Position numbers and translations under genes: made by a program. The notes beneath the pieces are model-generated. The model saw only the letters and a list, made by a program, of their open reading frames with translations. It did not search any database and had not been told where the DNA came from. From Lachnospiraceae bacterium (GTDB lineage Bacteria > Bacillota > Clostridia > Lachnospirales > Lachnospiraceae): a stretch of DNA of 63,696 nucleotides. Positions 54,160 through 62,218 of this stretch are shown in pieces; within the stretch, counting starts at the first letter, position 1, and each line of letters opens with the position of its first letter. The DNA lies in contig CAJTDD010000028.1 in assembly GCA_910574885.1 (NCBI GenBank), positions 1,967 through 65,662 of the forward strand, given 5' to 3'.

Positions 54160-54846
54160 TTGAAAAAAGAAATTACATTCACCGCAAAACAGGTCGGTGA
54201 ACGAGTAAAAGAACGCCGAACAGAATTAAACTTAACAATGCCCGAACTTGGTAAGCGTGTCGGAGTAAACAAGTCTACCATTCAAAGATATGAAGCGGAC
54301 GGAGTAGACCCGAAACGCACAATGATTATCAACGGGCTGGCAGAAGCACTCCTGACCACTCCCGAATGGCTGACAGGACTTTCCGAAGATAAGGAATATG
54401 ACAGCCGCACTTTATGTGCAAGGGATATGGAGGAACATATCAAAAAATATCTTGATACGGTTTCTTCCGTGGTAAAGGGAGAACCGCACCAACAACTGCT
54501 CACGACATTCCTCGGAAAGATGATTGACCTCTATACGGTTATGACTTATCACTTTGCAGACGCTATGGCTGAGGTTGACCGTGTAGCCGAGGACGAAGGC
54601 TTAAAGCAGTCCTTACGCCGCTATGCGATTGAGTCAGGGGCGATTATGGAAAGGGTTTACCGTAAAGAAATGGAACTTCCTATCGAGGATATGAAACAGT
54701 TTTTAGACGGGATTTTACATATCTACGATGAGGGACGCACCGCTGTAAAGATGGGCGACCTGTTCGGGATAGCGACAGCAGCCGAAGAAAGGGTTGCTGA
54801 AAAAGAAAAATTCCGTGGCTCTTTGACAAGTGAAAACGATGACTGA
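54160..54846 (+). CDS. XRE-family regulator of the nested element
   Basis: A 228-residue protein with a helix-turn-helix at about 7-65 (VGERVKERRTELNLTMPELGKRVGV, split as RVKERRTELNLTMPEL and GVNKSTIQRYEADG). The TTG at 54160 follows AGGAGGTG by 6 nt; the GTG at 54151 lies in that RBS. The promoter lies in the AT-rich gap shared with xis. The C-terminal helical part is unrecognised. Confidence 0.85.
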   Translation: MKKEITFTAKQVGERVKERRTELNLTMPELGKRVGVNKSTIQRYEADGVDPKRTMIINGLAEALLTTPEWLTGLSEDKEYDSRTLCARDMEEHIKKYLDTVSSVVKGEPHQQLLTTFLGKMIDLYTVMTYHFADAMAEVDRVAEDEGLKQSLRRYAIESGAIMERVYRKEMELPIEDMKQFLDGILHIYDEGRTAVKMGDLFGIATAAEERVAEKEKFRGSLTSENDD

Positions 54847-54933
54847 CACTCATCGGCATAAGTAACCTTATTACTTTACGCACACCATATGTCACAGTCC
54901 CGATTGCCACGGATAGAAAGGGGAAATTTATCT

Positions 54934-56232
54934 ATGGCAAAAGGTTCTGTAAGAAAAAAAGGTAAAAAGTGGTACGCACGCTTCTATATCGAAGATGAAA
55001 GCGGCAGAAAAGTACAGAAAGAGTTTGTGGGAACAGAAAGCAAGTCTGAAACAGAAGCCCTGCTCAGAAAAGCAATCGCTGACTATGAGGAAAAGAAATT
55101 CGTTGCGAAGTCTGAAAACATCACAGTTGGTATGCTGCTCGATCTGTGGGTGGAGGAAGAACTGAAACCCGGCAATCTCAGCAATGGTACGGTAATGTCC
55201 TATCAGGGAACGGTCAACCGTATCAAACAGTACCCGATAGGAAACCGAAAGCTGAAAACCGTAACCGCCGACCATTTACAGGCGTATATAGACTTTCTCA
55301 GCTTTGGCGGTACAAATCCTGACGGCACAACCGCAAAGGCACTCAGCAAAGGGTATCTCCGATTGTTTTCGGCTGTTTTACAAGGGGCGTTCCGTTTTGC
55401 GGTATTCCCAAAAAGGCTGATAACCTTTAACCCGATGCAGTATGTGGTATGGCGGGGAAAGAAAGAAGAATACGAACTGTTCTCGGACGAGGACGGAGAA
55501 ACTGCTTCCACACCAACGCTCAGCTACGAACAGTATCAGAGGTTAGAGGACTTCCTGAAAAAGAAAAACAATCCTGCACTTCTTCCTATACAGATAGCCT
55601 ATTATACAGGCTTGCGTATTGGAGAGGTCTGCGGTCTGACTTGGCAGGACATCAACCTTGAAGAACAATATTTGACAGTACGCCGCAGCATGCGTTACAA
55701 CGGGGCAAGGCACAAAACAGAAATAGGGGCAACAAAGCGTAAAAAAATCCGCACCGTGGACTTTTGCGATACGCTTGCCGCAATCCTGAAAGCTGCAAAA
55801 GCAAAACAGCACAAAAACCGTTTCCGATACGGGGAACTGTACAGCCTTAATTACTATTTGGAGGTTAAAGAAAAAGACCGCACCTATTATGAGGTTTACA
55901 GTCTGCCGAGGTCGGAGGAAGTCCCAGAGGGGTACAAGGAATTATCCTTTGTCTGCCTTAGACCTGACGGGGCATTTGAAGCACCGAGTACGGTGGGGAT
56001 TATGTGTAGGACAGCAAGAAAAAAGGTGGAGGGATTGGAGGATTTCCACTTCCATATGCTCAGGCACACCTATACAAGCAATCTGCTTTCAAACGGTGCA
56101 GCACCTAAAGATGTGCAGGAACTTCTCGGACACGCTGATGTCAGTACCACAATGAACATTTACGCTCACGCTACAAGGGAAGCGAAGCGTACTTCCGCAA
56201 GACTGCTGGATAAGGTAATCGGCGAAGAATAA
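54934..56232 (+). CDS. Tn916-type tyrosine integrase of the nested element
   Basis: A 432-residue integrase. The N-terminal arm-binding domain is [20 protein letters not shown]. The catalytic set is Arg in [41 protein letters not shown] with the Tyr. The ATG at 54934 follows GAAAGGGGAAA. The gene ends 22 bp before the right att repeat (56255-56276), the classical int-att arrangement. Confidence 0.94.
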   Translation: MAKGSVRKKGKKWYARFYIEDESGRKVQKEFVGTESKSETEALLRKAIADYEEKKFVAKSENITVGMLLDLWVEEELKPGNLSNGTVMSYQGTVNRIKQYPIGNRKLKTVTADHLQAYIDFLSFGGTNPDGTTAKALSKGYLRLFSAVLQGAFRFAVFPKRLITFNPMQYVVWRGKKEEYELFSDEDGETASTPTLSYEQYQRLEDFLKKKNNPALLPIQIAYYTGLRIGEVCGLTWQDINLEEQYLTVRRSMRYNGARHKTEIGATKRKKIRTVDFCDTLAAILKAAKAKQHKNRFRYGELYSLNYYLEVKEKDRTYYEVYSLPRSEEVPEGYKELSFVCLRPDGAFEAPSTVGIMCRTARKKVEGLEDFHFHMLRHTYTSNLLSNGAAPKDVQELLGHADVSTTMNIYAHATREAKRTSARLLDKVIGEE

Positions 56233-56374
56233 AAAATTTCCCTTGTTTCGGCTCATAAGGGCAAAAACAAGGGAAAATACATAAGGTTTGAACATTTAAT
56301 AGGCGATATGCCTTGAAAATAGAGGGTTTATAGAGGATTGAATAGATAAATCGGAATTTATGGAGGGAAAAAGA

Positions 56375-57574
56375 GTGGAACAATTAGCAATCAAAAAAGC
56401 TCGGTTAGATCAGACTGACGAGATTAATGAAGTCGTAAGTGAAACGATAAAAGAAATATATTCAAAATACTATTCGGATGAAGTGGTGGATTTCTTTTTG
56501 GAATTACATAATCACGATAATATCCATAAGGACATTTTGGAAGGTAATACCTATGTGATTGCTTGTGGAGCTGCCACTCTTGGAACAGGCACAATCAATC
56601 AAAACGCTATTTTAAGGGTATATGTAACTCCGAATCATCAACATGAGGGAATTGGAACCAAGCTTATGGATTGTTTGGAAAAAGAAATAATAAAGAATTA
56701 TTCGTATGTAAATATAGATGCATCGTTGCCAGCTGTTGAATTTTATCGCAAACGGGGATACGAGTTATTAAGACAAGCGGAGCATTCCGTTGCAAATGGA
56801 AAATTATTGTCATATTCTATTATGCGGAAAAGAGAATTTGATATAGACCCGGCTTTTTATAATGCCCCATCTGTTCTTGTCCGAAAAGAGATTGAATTGC
56901 AGGGACTTGATTTTGATGAATATCAGACAAAGGTGCCCCAAAGAGTTTATTTGCTGGCGGATAGCCTGTTTGATACAATGCTTGCAAAGAACATTGCTAC
57001 GCTTACCTTTGATGTCGGTGGAGGCATATATGTAATAAATCATAACAGCAATTTAGGTTTTGCAAAGGGCGAGATGTGTTCACCGGGACTGGCAACCCAG
57101 GCAGAGGATTTATATGCAGCAGGAGTGAAAGAACTGATTCATGTAGGATTTGCCGGCGGGAATAAGATTGGAGACTATGTCCTTACCGATGGGGCTTATA
57201 ACGATACCTCTATTACCAGGTTATATGGATTTAAGGGGGAACGAATCGATTCAACAAAGGATTTGACAGACTCTTTTTGTATGGAGCTGGAGAAAAAGGG
57301 AATATCCTGTATTCGTGGCTATCATTGGACAACGGATGGCGGATATGTTCAGCCTGAATGGAGAGAACGGTATTATTTTAACGATCTGGGTGCGAAATGC
57401 GTTGAGATGGAAGGAGCAGGACTATTTACAATCGCGAATTTCCGTTCCCGCAAGGCAACAGCGATCTACGTTGTATCTGACAGTGGTTCAAATGATGAAT
57501 GGGAGCTTGGCTGGGGTGAAAGCACTCTTGAACATAGTATCCAGAAATTGATTGATGCACTGGCGGAAAGTTGA
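56375..57574 (+). CDS. GNAT acetyltransferase - nucleoside phosphorylase fusion
   Basis: A 399-residue two-domain protein. Residues 1-150 are a GNAT domain: ILRVYVTPNHQHEGIGTKLMD is the acetyl-CoA loop (split as RVYVTPNHQHEGIGTKLM) and PAVEFYRKRGYEL the family tail. From about 165 it is a PNP/UDP-family nucleoside phosphorylase, with LIHVGFAGGNKIGDYVLTDG, the ribose-binding VEMEGAGLFTIA and catalytic-loop VVSDSGSNDEW. The GTG at 56375 was chosen because GGAGGG is 7 nt upstream; the ATG at 56360 overlaps that RBS. It is cargo of element 1, possibly against a nucleoside compound. That role is inference. Confidence 0.83.
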   Translation: MEQLAIKKARLDQTDEINEVVSETIKEIYSKYYSDEVVDFFLELHNHDNIHKDILEGNTYVIACGAATLGTGTINQNAILRVYVTPNHQHEGIGTKLMDCLEKEIIKNYSYVNIDASLPAVEFYRKRGYELLRQAEHSVANGKLLSYSIMRKREFDIDPAFYNAPSVLVRKEIELQGLDFDEYQTKVPQRVYLLADSLFDTMLAKNIATLTFDVGGGIYVINHNSNLGFAKGEMCSPGLATQAEDLYAAGVKELIHVGFAGGNKIGDYVLTDGAYNDTSITRLYGFKGERIDSTKDLTDSFCMELEKKGISCIRGYHWTTDGGYVQPEWRERYYFNDLGAKCVEMEGAGLFTIANFRSRKATAIYVVSDSGSNDEWELGWGESTLEHSIQKLIDALAES

Positions 57575-57856
57575 TTTTGTTAAGAAACGATAAGTCTGGT
57601 GAAAACGAAAATTCCGGTTTGTTGATTAGAGTGGTGGAGGACAACGAATTGATATTTTCCTTGTTAATGTTATTTATACATGGTGCTAGCACCATGTAAT
57701 AAGGATGGATAAGGAGAAAATCGGTATTTTGCTGCTGGCTCTATTTTGGCTCTAAAATTTTTCAGAACAGTAAAAATATAGTGTCAAATCAGATAATATG
57801 ATGAATAATAAGTAGCAAAAACAAGGAAAAACATTCAGATTTCATTTCCGAGAGCT
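57575..57856. other. Right end of element 1: palindrome and arm-like repeats, no gene
   Basis: No gene was found. It holds a perfect 22-bp palindrome at 57677-57698 (centre GGTGCTAGCACC) and the TGGCTCTA-type double repeat at 57736-57757. The same double repeat occurs near the left end at 44534-44553, so these are probably integrase arm sites. Confidence 0.6.
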
Positions 57857-57910
57857 CGTGAGGGTGGTAGGACTGTTGGTTCTGGTCGTGTTGCTACGAT
57901 TGTTGAGTAA
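57857..57910 (+). repeat. attR-like site: second tuf 3' end
   Basis: Encodes [17 protein letters not shown] and a stop in phase, the same 17 residues and stop as tuf except Ile to Val. Of 54 bp, 10 differ, 9 of them silent. It is preceded by non-tuf DNA, so it is not a gene. It is the displaced tuf end, or one supplied by element 2. Confidence 0.85.
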
Positions 57911-57927
57911 TCAGTAAAAAGCTAGAT

Positions 57928-57966
57928 TTTATAGGGCTTTCCGAGAAATCGGGAGGCCCTTTTTGA
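57928..57966 (+). terminator. Terminator after the second tuf end
   Basis: AGGGCTTTCCGAGAAATCGGGAGGCCCTTTTTG: GGGC pairs with GCCC and TCCCGA-type inner pairs extend it, followed by five T. It is the usual partner of a tuf 3' end, and different in sequence from the terminator at 44428. Confidence 0.75.
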
Positions 57967-58111
57967 AACTTTGCAACAGTGAAAATGTGTAAAATGGTGC
58001 CAAAACGGTGCCAAGAAAATTTAAAAATTTGTAAACTTAGAAAAAAGTATTGAAGAAATCCAAAAATTTGATATAATTTATATACTAAATCATAGAAGGA
58101 AGGAATAGAAA

Positions 58112-58744
58112 ATGAAAAGCCCAAATGTAAATATTTACAAGGTTCAGATGGCTTATTTTTTTAAGGAAAAAAGTGAAATTAGAGCATTTGGACTTATTAG
58201 TAGCTTGTATAATCAGCTGAAAGATGTTTTTAAAACAGAACCGCAATCGATACCTATTCCTGACGATGCACCTGCAGATGTTCCTCGTTGCGTTTGGAAT
58301 GATATTAATACATCATTGACGTTTAATAAATTAAGATTAGATTTTTCTTTTAATATTCCTTCAAAATATAATTGGGAACAATTATTGCATGAGTTTAATG
58401 ATAAAATTACTAAGGCATTCGATGGATGTGAGGTTATTATTGATAGGGTTGGATTGGTTTCAGAATTAATGTCCATTGATAATTTGCACAATATATTGAA
58501 TGAGTTCGTCAATATAGAGAAATTTAATGGTTCTAGTGAAGCTAATATATCATGGTTGGAGAATATTGATTCATATAATGTGTGGACGTATATCATTATT
58601 AATGAATTAAAGAATGAGAATAAGATAATATTTGATATAAATAGTTTACCTGATTGTAAATTAAGTGAGCAAGGTGTATTGGCTAAAGATGCAATGAATA
58701 AATGTGCTGAAAAGTTGAAGGGAAAGATGCTGAATGTATTATAA
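58112..58744 (+). CDS. Hypothetical protein, first gene of a three-gene cargo operon
   Basis: A 210-residue soluble protein that I do not recognise with confidence. It looks like an alpha/beta fold: VQMAYFFKEKSEIRAFGLIS, then DVPRCVWNDINTSLTF, LRLDFSFNIPSKYNW and a C-terminal NIIFDINS-like strand. It loosely recalls the TIGR04255 type of sporadic small proteins, but no motif settles it. The RBS is AAGGAAGGAAT. It overlaps the second gene by 11 bp. Very AT-rich, as are the next two genes. Confidence 0.75.
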   Translation: MKSPNVNIYKVQMAYFFKEKSEIRAFGLISSLYNQLKDVFKTEPQSIPIPDDAPADVPRCVWNDINTSLTFNKLRLDFSFNIPSKYNWEQLLHEFNDKITKAFDGCEVIIDRVGLVSELMSIDNLHNILNEFVNIEKFNGSSEANISWLENIDSYNVWTYIIINELKNENKIIFDINSLPDCKLSEQGVLAKDAMNKCAEKLKGKMLNVL

Positions 58745-59306
58745 ATCAAATAATGCAGTGTTGAGTCAGCCATATGTATGGGAGATAGATGCATATAAGG
58801 TAAAGAGTATTGTTACATATGCAATGAATGGTCTTTTTGAAAGACTAGAAAATGCATTTGAGCTAACATCAGGAATGAAGAATGGTGCTATTGGATATAA
58901 TAGTAAAAAATATGAGGAATTAGAAAAGATATATTCGATGGCATATACTAGAATTAATTCATTAGAAAAAAACTATGTAGAGGCTAGTGCAGCGCTGTGT
59001 GAAATTGAAAAATTGAAGGATAATTGGAATGGTAATGGTGCAAATTCCTTTTCTACAAAATTGATTGAAAAGTGTAGAGAGATTGTTATGCAGTTGGCTG
59101 CTGAGCCATTTGTTTGTCCTACTGCTTGTGGCTCAATCCAGTTTGAATATGAAAAGGACAATGGAGACTATTTGGAATTTGAAATTTATGAAGATAGGAT
59201 TGAAGTTTTCTTAGATACTCTGTCTGATGGAGAGGAAGAATTTAATTTACAAGGTATTTCGGCAACTGATAAAATGAAACAAATGGTGGTAGATTTTTAT
59301 GGTTGA
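58734..59306 (+). CDS. Hypothetical protein, second gene of the cargo operon
   Basis: A 190-residue protein. The N-terminal half is helical. A conserved-looking centre reads LKDNWNGNGANSFS (about 97-110) and VCPTACGSIQFEYEKDNGDYLEFEI-type strands (PTACGSIQFEYEKDNGDY, about 124-141). The WxGxGA-PT-GSIQFE pattern recurs in uncharacterised proteins of many bacteria. No catalytic motif is visible. It overlaps both neighbours (11 bp and 8 bp), so the three are co-translated. Confidence 0.78.
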   Translation: MYYKSNNAVLSQPYVWEIDAYKVKSIVTYAMNGLFERLENAFELTSGMKNGAIGYNSKKYEELEKIYSMAYTRINSLEKNYVEASAALCEIEKLKDNWNGNGANSFSTKLIEKCREIVMQLAAEPFVCPTACGSIQFEYEKDNGDYLEFEIYEDRIEVFLDTLSDGEEEFNLQGISATDKMKQMVVDFYG

Positions 59307-59712
59307 AAGAGATTGGACAGCAATTTTCCGCAGAGTAAAAAGTAAGCCGATTTTTATGAAAGATGGTAGACCATCATCAGCTCTATTTAAAGATAGTAAA
59401 GGAGTATCAGTTGATAGAGATGCTGGCAGAAATATTAATGATATAATATCTGATGAAGAACGTCTGCATTCTTTGTATACAAACGGGTTATCTGATGAAG
59501 AGATGAGAGAGCGTGGAGAGGAGTTGAAAGCAGTTATTCAATTAACTGATTCACAGTGTGATTTGGTTAAAGTTTGTATTATACCGGATCCCATAGATGG
59601 GGAAAATGAGTATCATGCGTTGCTTCAAAAATCAGAAACGGAAATTCAATTATCAAAAAGTCAAGCTAAGACATTGGCAAAGTTAGCGGTAGTAGTAAAA
59701 AATTATGTATGA
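59299..59712 (+). CDS. Hypothetical protein, third gene of the cargo operon
   Basis: A 137-residue protein starting MVERDWTAIFRRVKSKPIF. The segment KDGRPSSALFKDSKGVSVDRDAGR (split here as DGRPSSALFKDSK and GVSVDRDAG, about 22-42) is a pattern I have seen in uncharacterised proteins paired with the WxGxGA family, but it has no assigned function. The gene overlaps the second by 8 bp and ends at a strong hairpin. It may be the partner of the previous protein. Confidence 0.78.
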   Translation: MVERDWTAIFRRVKSKPIFMKDGRPSSALFKDSKGVSVDRDAGRNINDIISDEERLHSLYTNGLSDEEMRERGEELKAVIQLTDSQCDLVKVCIIPDPIDGENEYHALLQKSETEIQLSKSQAKTLAKLAVVVKNYV

Positions 59713-59734
59713 TATCTCTATTGATAGAGATATC
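59711..59734 (+). terminator. Perfect hairpin at the end of the cargo operon
   Basis: GATATCTCTA-TTGA-TAGAGATATC is a 10-bp perfect stem that begins at the stop codon of the third gene. It has no T run, and may stabilise the mRNA end or assist the next terminator. Confidence 0.6.
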
Positions 59735-59774
59735 ATTAGAGGACCGTAGGAAAAAATATAATACATTTAAACAA

Positions 59775-59811
59775 CTCCAGTGAAAATAAGTGTTCACTGG
59801 AGCCTTTTTTT
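59775..59811. terminator. Terminator between the cargo operon and the XRE gene
   Basis: CTCCAGTGAA (59775-59784) pairs with TTCACTGGAG (59793-59802), followed by CCTTTTTTT. It separates the convergent cargo operon and repressor. Confidence 0.85.
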
Positions 59812-60292
59812 ACCACCCTTTAATCTGCTTTACCTGTTCTGCTCGTTCTTTATCTTTGTGATACTGTAATTTGAACTGTATCGTTTCCACTACTTCCTTT
59901 CTTGCTTCATCGTCTAGCTGATAAAATGAAGTCAACAGGTTATCCACATCGGGCATACTATTTTTTCCAAACAGATACATAAGCGGATATAGTGAATTTT
60001 TTAAATATACCTTTACCCGGTTTCCGTCAAGAGCCCCATTCAGTCCATCGGGGAGCGTGGGATATATTTCTTCTTCAGTAATAGTGCCGGAGAACGGACT
60101 GGCGGCGCATATCTCATTCACATCAATTTCTAATTCATTTGCCAACCGTAAAGCAAAGTCAAATCGGATATTGGAATCCTTTTGGATAATAGAATATAGT
60201 GTTGTAGCACTAATTCCCGTAGCCTTTGCAATCTGACGGACATTTGTATTCTTACTATCAAGTATTTCTTTCAGCTTCTTTCCATCACCCAT
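59810..60292 (-). CDS. XRE-family repressor of element 2
   Basis: A 160-residue protein with a Cro/C1 helix-turn-helix at about 5-60 (LKEILDSKNTNVRQIAKATG, ATTLYSIIQKDSNIRFD). The C-terminal part has DDEARKEVVETIQFKLQYHK, common in such regulators. It is divergent from the xis-like gene across a region with repeated TACGAA.TTCGTA sites, probably its operators. Confidence 0.88.
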   Translation of the reverse strand: MGDGKKLKEILDSKNTNVRQIAKATGISATTLYSIIQKDSNIRFDFALRLANELEIDVNEICAASPFSGTITEEEIYPTLPDGLNGALDGNRVKVYLKNSLYPLMYLFGKNSMPDVDNLLTSFYQLDDEARKEVVETIQFKLQYHKDKERAEQVKQIKGW

Positions 60293-60401
60293 AGTGACCT
60301 CCTATTTTCATATGTTGAATAATTACGAAAAGCATAAATCTTATTTATTATCATACCACATATACGAAAAACATAAAAGAGAAAAATAGAAAAAATGTAA
60401 A

Positions 60402-60479
60402 TACGAAGTTCGTAAAATAATTTTACGAAGTGTTGACATTATATGTATAAGGTGATAATATGAATATACGAAATTCGTA
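60402..60479 (+). promoter_or_regulatory. Element 2 control promoter with TACGAA-N-TTCGTA operators
   Basis: TTGACA (60433-60438), a 17-bp spacer and TAATAT (60456-60461). Perfect palindromes TACGAAGTTCGTA (60402-60414) and TACGAAATTCGTA (60467-60479) flank it. Half-sites (TACGAA) lie at 60363 and 60424. The XRE protein is the likely binder. Confidence 0.82.
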
Positions 60480-60537
60480 CATATATGAAATACAAATATT
60501 GTAATGAATTTCTAAAAGGGGAAAGGAGGACAAACGT

Positions 60538-60732
60538 GTGGCAAACTACCGTTATATGATGAGTGCGGAAGATATAGCCAAAGAGTTAAATTGTTCAAAA
60601 TCTCATGCCTACAAGATTGTAAAAGAACTGAACAGGGAACTTGCAGGACAGGGGTATATTACAATGGCAAGACGTATTCCGAGGGCATTTTGGGCAAAGA
60701 AAATGTACGGTTATGAGTTATCAATAAGCTAA
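60538..60732 (+). CDS. Xis-like small HTH protein of element 2
   Basis: A 64-residue protein with a GTG start behind AAAGGAGGAC. MSAEDIAKELNCSKSHAYKI and IPRAFWAKKMYGY match the element 1 protein at 45349 in order and spacing. It precedes the integrase and is probably its directionality factor. Confidence 0.8.
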   Translation: MANYRYMMSAEDIAKELNCSKSHAYKIVKELNRELAGQGYITMARRIPRAFWAKKMYGYELSIS

Positions 60733-60750
60733 AGAGAGGAGCGTGACAGT

Positions 60751-61827
60751 ATAGCTTATAAGGAGAAAGACACGAAAAAGTGGTCGGCGCAATGGTTTGA
60801 AACAACGGCAAAGGGAGAGAAGAAAAAGCGAAGAAAGAGGGGATTTGAAACAAAAAGAGAAGCGTTAGAGTATGAGCGGCAAAAGAAATTGAGCAGTAGT
60901 CGAAGCATGGATATGAAGTTAAGTGAATTTGTGGAGGTCTATTTTGAGGATAAGCAGAATGAATTAAAAGACCGCACCATGAAGAATAAACGGTATATGA
61001 TGGAGCAACACATTATTCCGTACTTTGGCGAACAGATGTTAAGTGAGATTACCGCTTCACAAATTATACAGTGGCAGAACGAAATGCAGACAAAGGGATT
61101 TTCGGAAAGCTATTTGAGAATGATACAAAATCAGTTGACTTGTATATTTACTCATGCGTCACGCATTTATGATTTGCACACAAATCCATGTAAGAAAGTG
61201 AAGCGCATGGGAAATTCCGATTCAAGAAGTTTGGACTTTTGGACAACAGAGGAATATCAGAGATTTATTCAGACGATAGAGCCGGGAACACGATACTATT
61301 TAATCTTTGAAATCCTCTTTTGGACGGGCTGTAGGATTGGCGAATTATTAGCTTTGACAAAAGGCGATATAAGTATTGAAAATAACCAAATCAGCATTAC
61401 CAAAAATTATTATCGCACTGGTAGGCAGGACGTTATTACAGAACCGAAAACAAAGCAGTCGGTAAGAACCGTTGAAATCCCGGAGTTTTTGAAAAAGGAG
61501 ATTAAAGACTTTGTTGACGGTCATTATGGTATGCCGGACGATGAAAGACTTTTCCCAATCGTGCAGGAAGCGGTACAGCATAAGATGAAACGCCAAATAG
61601 CAAAAGCCGGAGTGAAGAATATCCGGGTACATGACCTTAGACATTCTCATGTGGCGTACTTAATCAATAAGGGTATAGAACCGCTGTTGATAAAAGAGAG
61701 GGTAGGACACAAGGATATTCGCATTACATTGAATACCTACGGACATTTATATCCTAATCAGCAACGGAGAGTGGCAGACTTACTTGACAACGAAAAAGGA
61801 AATAGCCCCGACAGCGGCAACTGTTAG
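60751..61827 (+). CDS. Tyrosine integrase of element 2, canonical start codon lost (ATA)
   Basis: The open frame continues upstream of the first TTG (60889) through AYKEKDTKKWSAQWFE and KKKRRKRGFETKREALE, the arm-binding domain seen in the element 1 integrase. The expected start is ATA at 60751, 9 nt behind GAGAGGAG, where an ATG would be expected. From there the protein is 358 residues, matching element 1 (357). Catalytic residues are intact: WTGCRIGELLAL, VHDLRHSHVAYL, VGHKDIRITLNTYGH. Unless AUA is used, only a truncated 312-residue form from 60889 could be made. Confidence 0.8.
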   Translation: MAYKEKDTKKWSAQWFETTAKGEKKKRRKRGFETKREALEYERQKKLSSSRSMDMKLSEFVEVYFEDKQNELKDRTMKNKRYMMEQHIIPYFGEQMLSEITASQIIQWQNEMQTKGFSESYLRMIQNQLTCIFTHASRIYDLHTNPCKKVKRMGNSDSRSLDFWTTEEYQRFIQTIEPGTRYYLIFEILFWTGCRIGELLALTKGDISIENNQISITKNYYRTGRQDVITEPKTKQSVRTVEIPEFLKKEIKDFVDGHYGMPDDERLFPIVQEAVQHKMKRQIAKAGVKNIRVHDLRHSHVAYLINKGIEPLLIKERVGHKDIRITLNTYGHLYPNQQRRVADLLDNEKGNSPDSGNC

Positions 61828-62218
61828 TTCAAGGCGATCCGGGCGATGGAGATTGTGTTAATATAAGACTAAGTTAGCAGAGACCTTATAAATAAAGGGT
61901 TTGCGCCGATTTAGTCTTATTTCATTGTACCGTAAAATACTCAAAATTTATAGCCTGGGAATAGATTTTGTGTAGAATAGGACAGTCGCAGACATCTGGC
62001 GATAGGGTTCTGGCCGCTTAGTCCAATTTAACTACTACTTTATCTTTTCATGCAGATAGTCTTTTCTGCAAGGTCAAATCAGACTAACAGTATACTGTAA
62101 ATATTAATATTGAGGACTAAGTTTGTTGGATTCTGCTGACTGGCTTAGTCCTTTTTGTTTTGAAAACTCTCTTTTGTACAAACAGAGAGAGCAAGGCACA
62201 GAAAGGCAGGTAAACGTT
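61828..62218. other. Gene-free stretch with a replication-gene scar and inverted repeats
   Basis: At about 61829-61855 the DNA can be read as VQGDPGDGDCVN, matching the Walker A start (VQGDPGEGKTT) of the element 1 AAA protein, then breaks off. An inverted repeat ATAAGACTAA/TTAGTCTTAT (61861-61918) follows. A terminator with arms AGGACTAAG (62113-62121) and CTTAGTCCT (62144-62152) plus TTTTT precedes the replication gene. No intact gene was seen. Confidence 0.6.

Larger units (their letters stand above)
49912..56276 (+). mobile_element. Nested integrative element inside element 1
   Basis: Flanked by ATAAGGGCAAAATCAAGGGAAA (49912-49933) and the same 22 bp with one change (56255-56276). The integrase gene ends 22 bp inside the right copy, the usual position. 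Contents: TnpV, TetR regulator, CPBP protease, cysteine-rich KTR protein, MobA/MobL relaxase (minus strand), Xis-like HTH protein, XRE regulator and a Tn916-type integrase. At about 6.4 kb it is a small mobilisable element. Confidence 0.72.
44394..57910 (+). mobile_element. Integrative element 1, inserted at the tuf 3' end
   Basis: Bounded on the left by the intact tuf 3' end and on the right by a second tuf 3' end (57857-57910). The two are 54 bp each, 10 mismatches, and encode the same peptide except Ile to Val. TGGCTCTA-type direct repeats occur near both ends (44534-44553 and 57736-57757), like integrase arm sites. Contents: XRE repressor, Xis-like HTH protein, tyrosine integrase, AAA replication protein, candidate oriT, Pre/Mob relaxase, a nested element, and a GNAT-phosphorylase fusion. 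There are no type IV secretion genes, so it is mobilisable rather than self-transmissible. Confidence 0.75.

Noticed and set aside
57857..57910. Second tuf gene or tuf pseudogene
   Set aside because: Only the last 18 codons are present, with unrelated DNA before them. The differences are almost all silent, so it is a maintained gene end at an att site, not a decaying gene.
58112..58744. Firm TIGR04255 assignment for the first cargo gene
   Set aside because: Only a loose resemblance in size and layout; no defining motif could be confirmed by eye.
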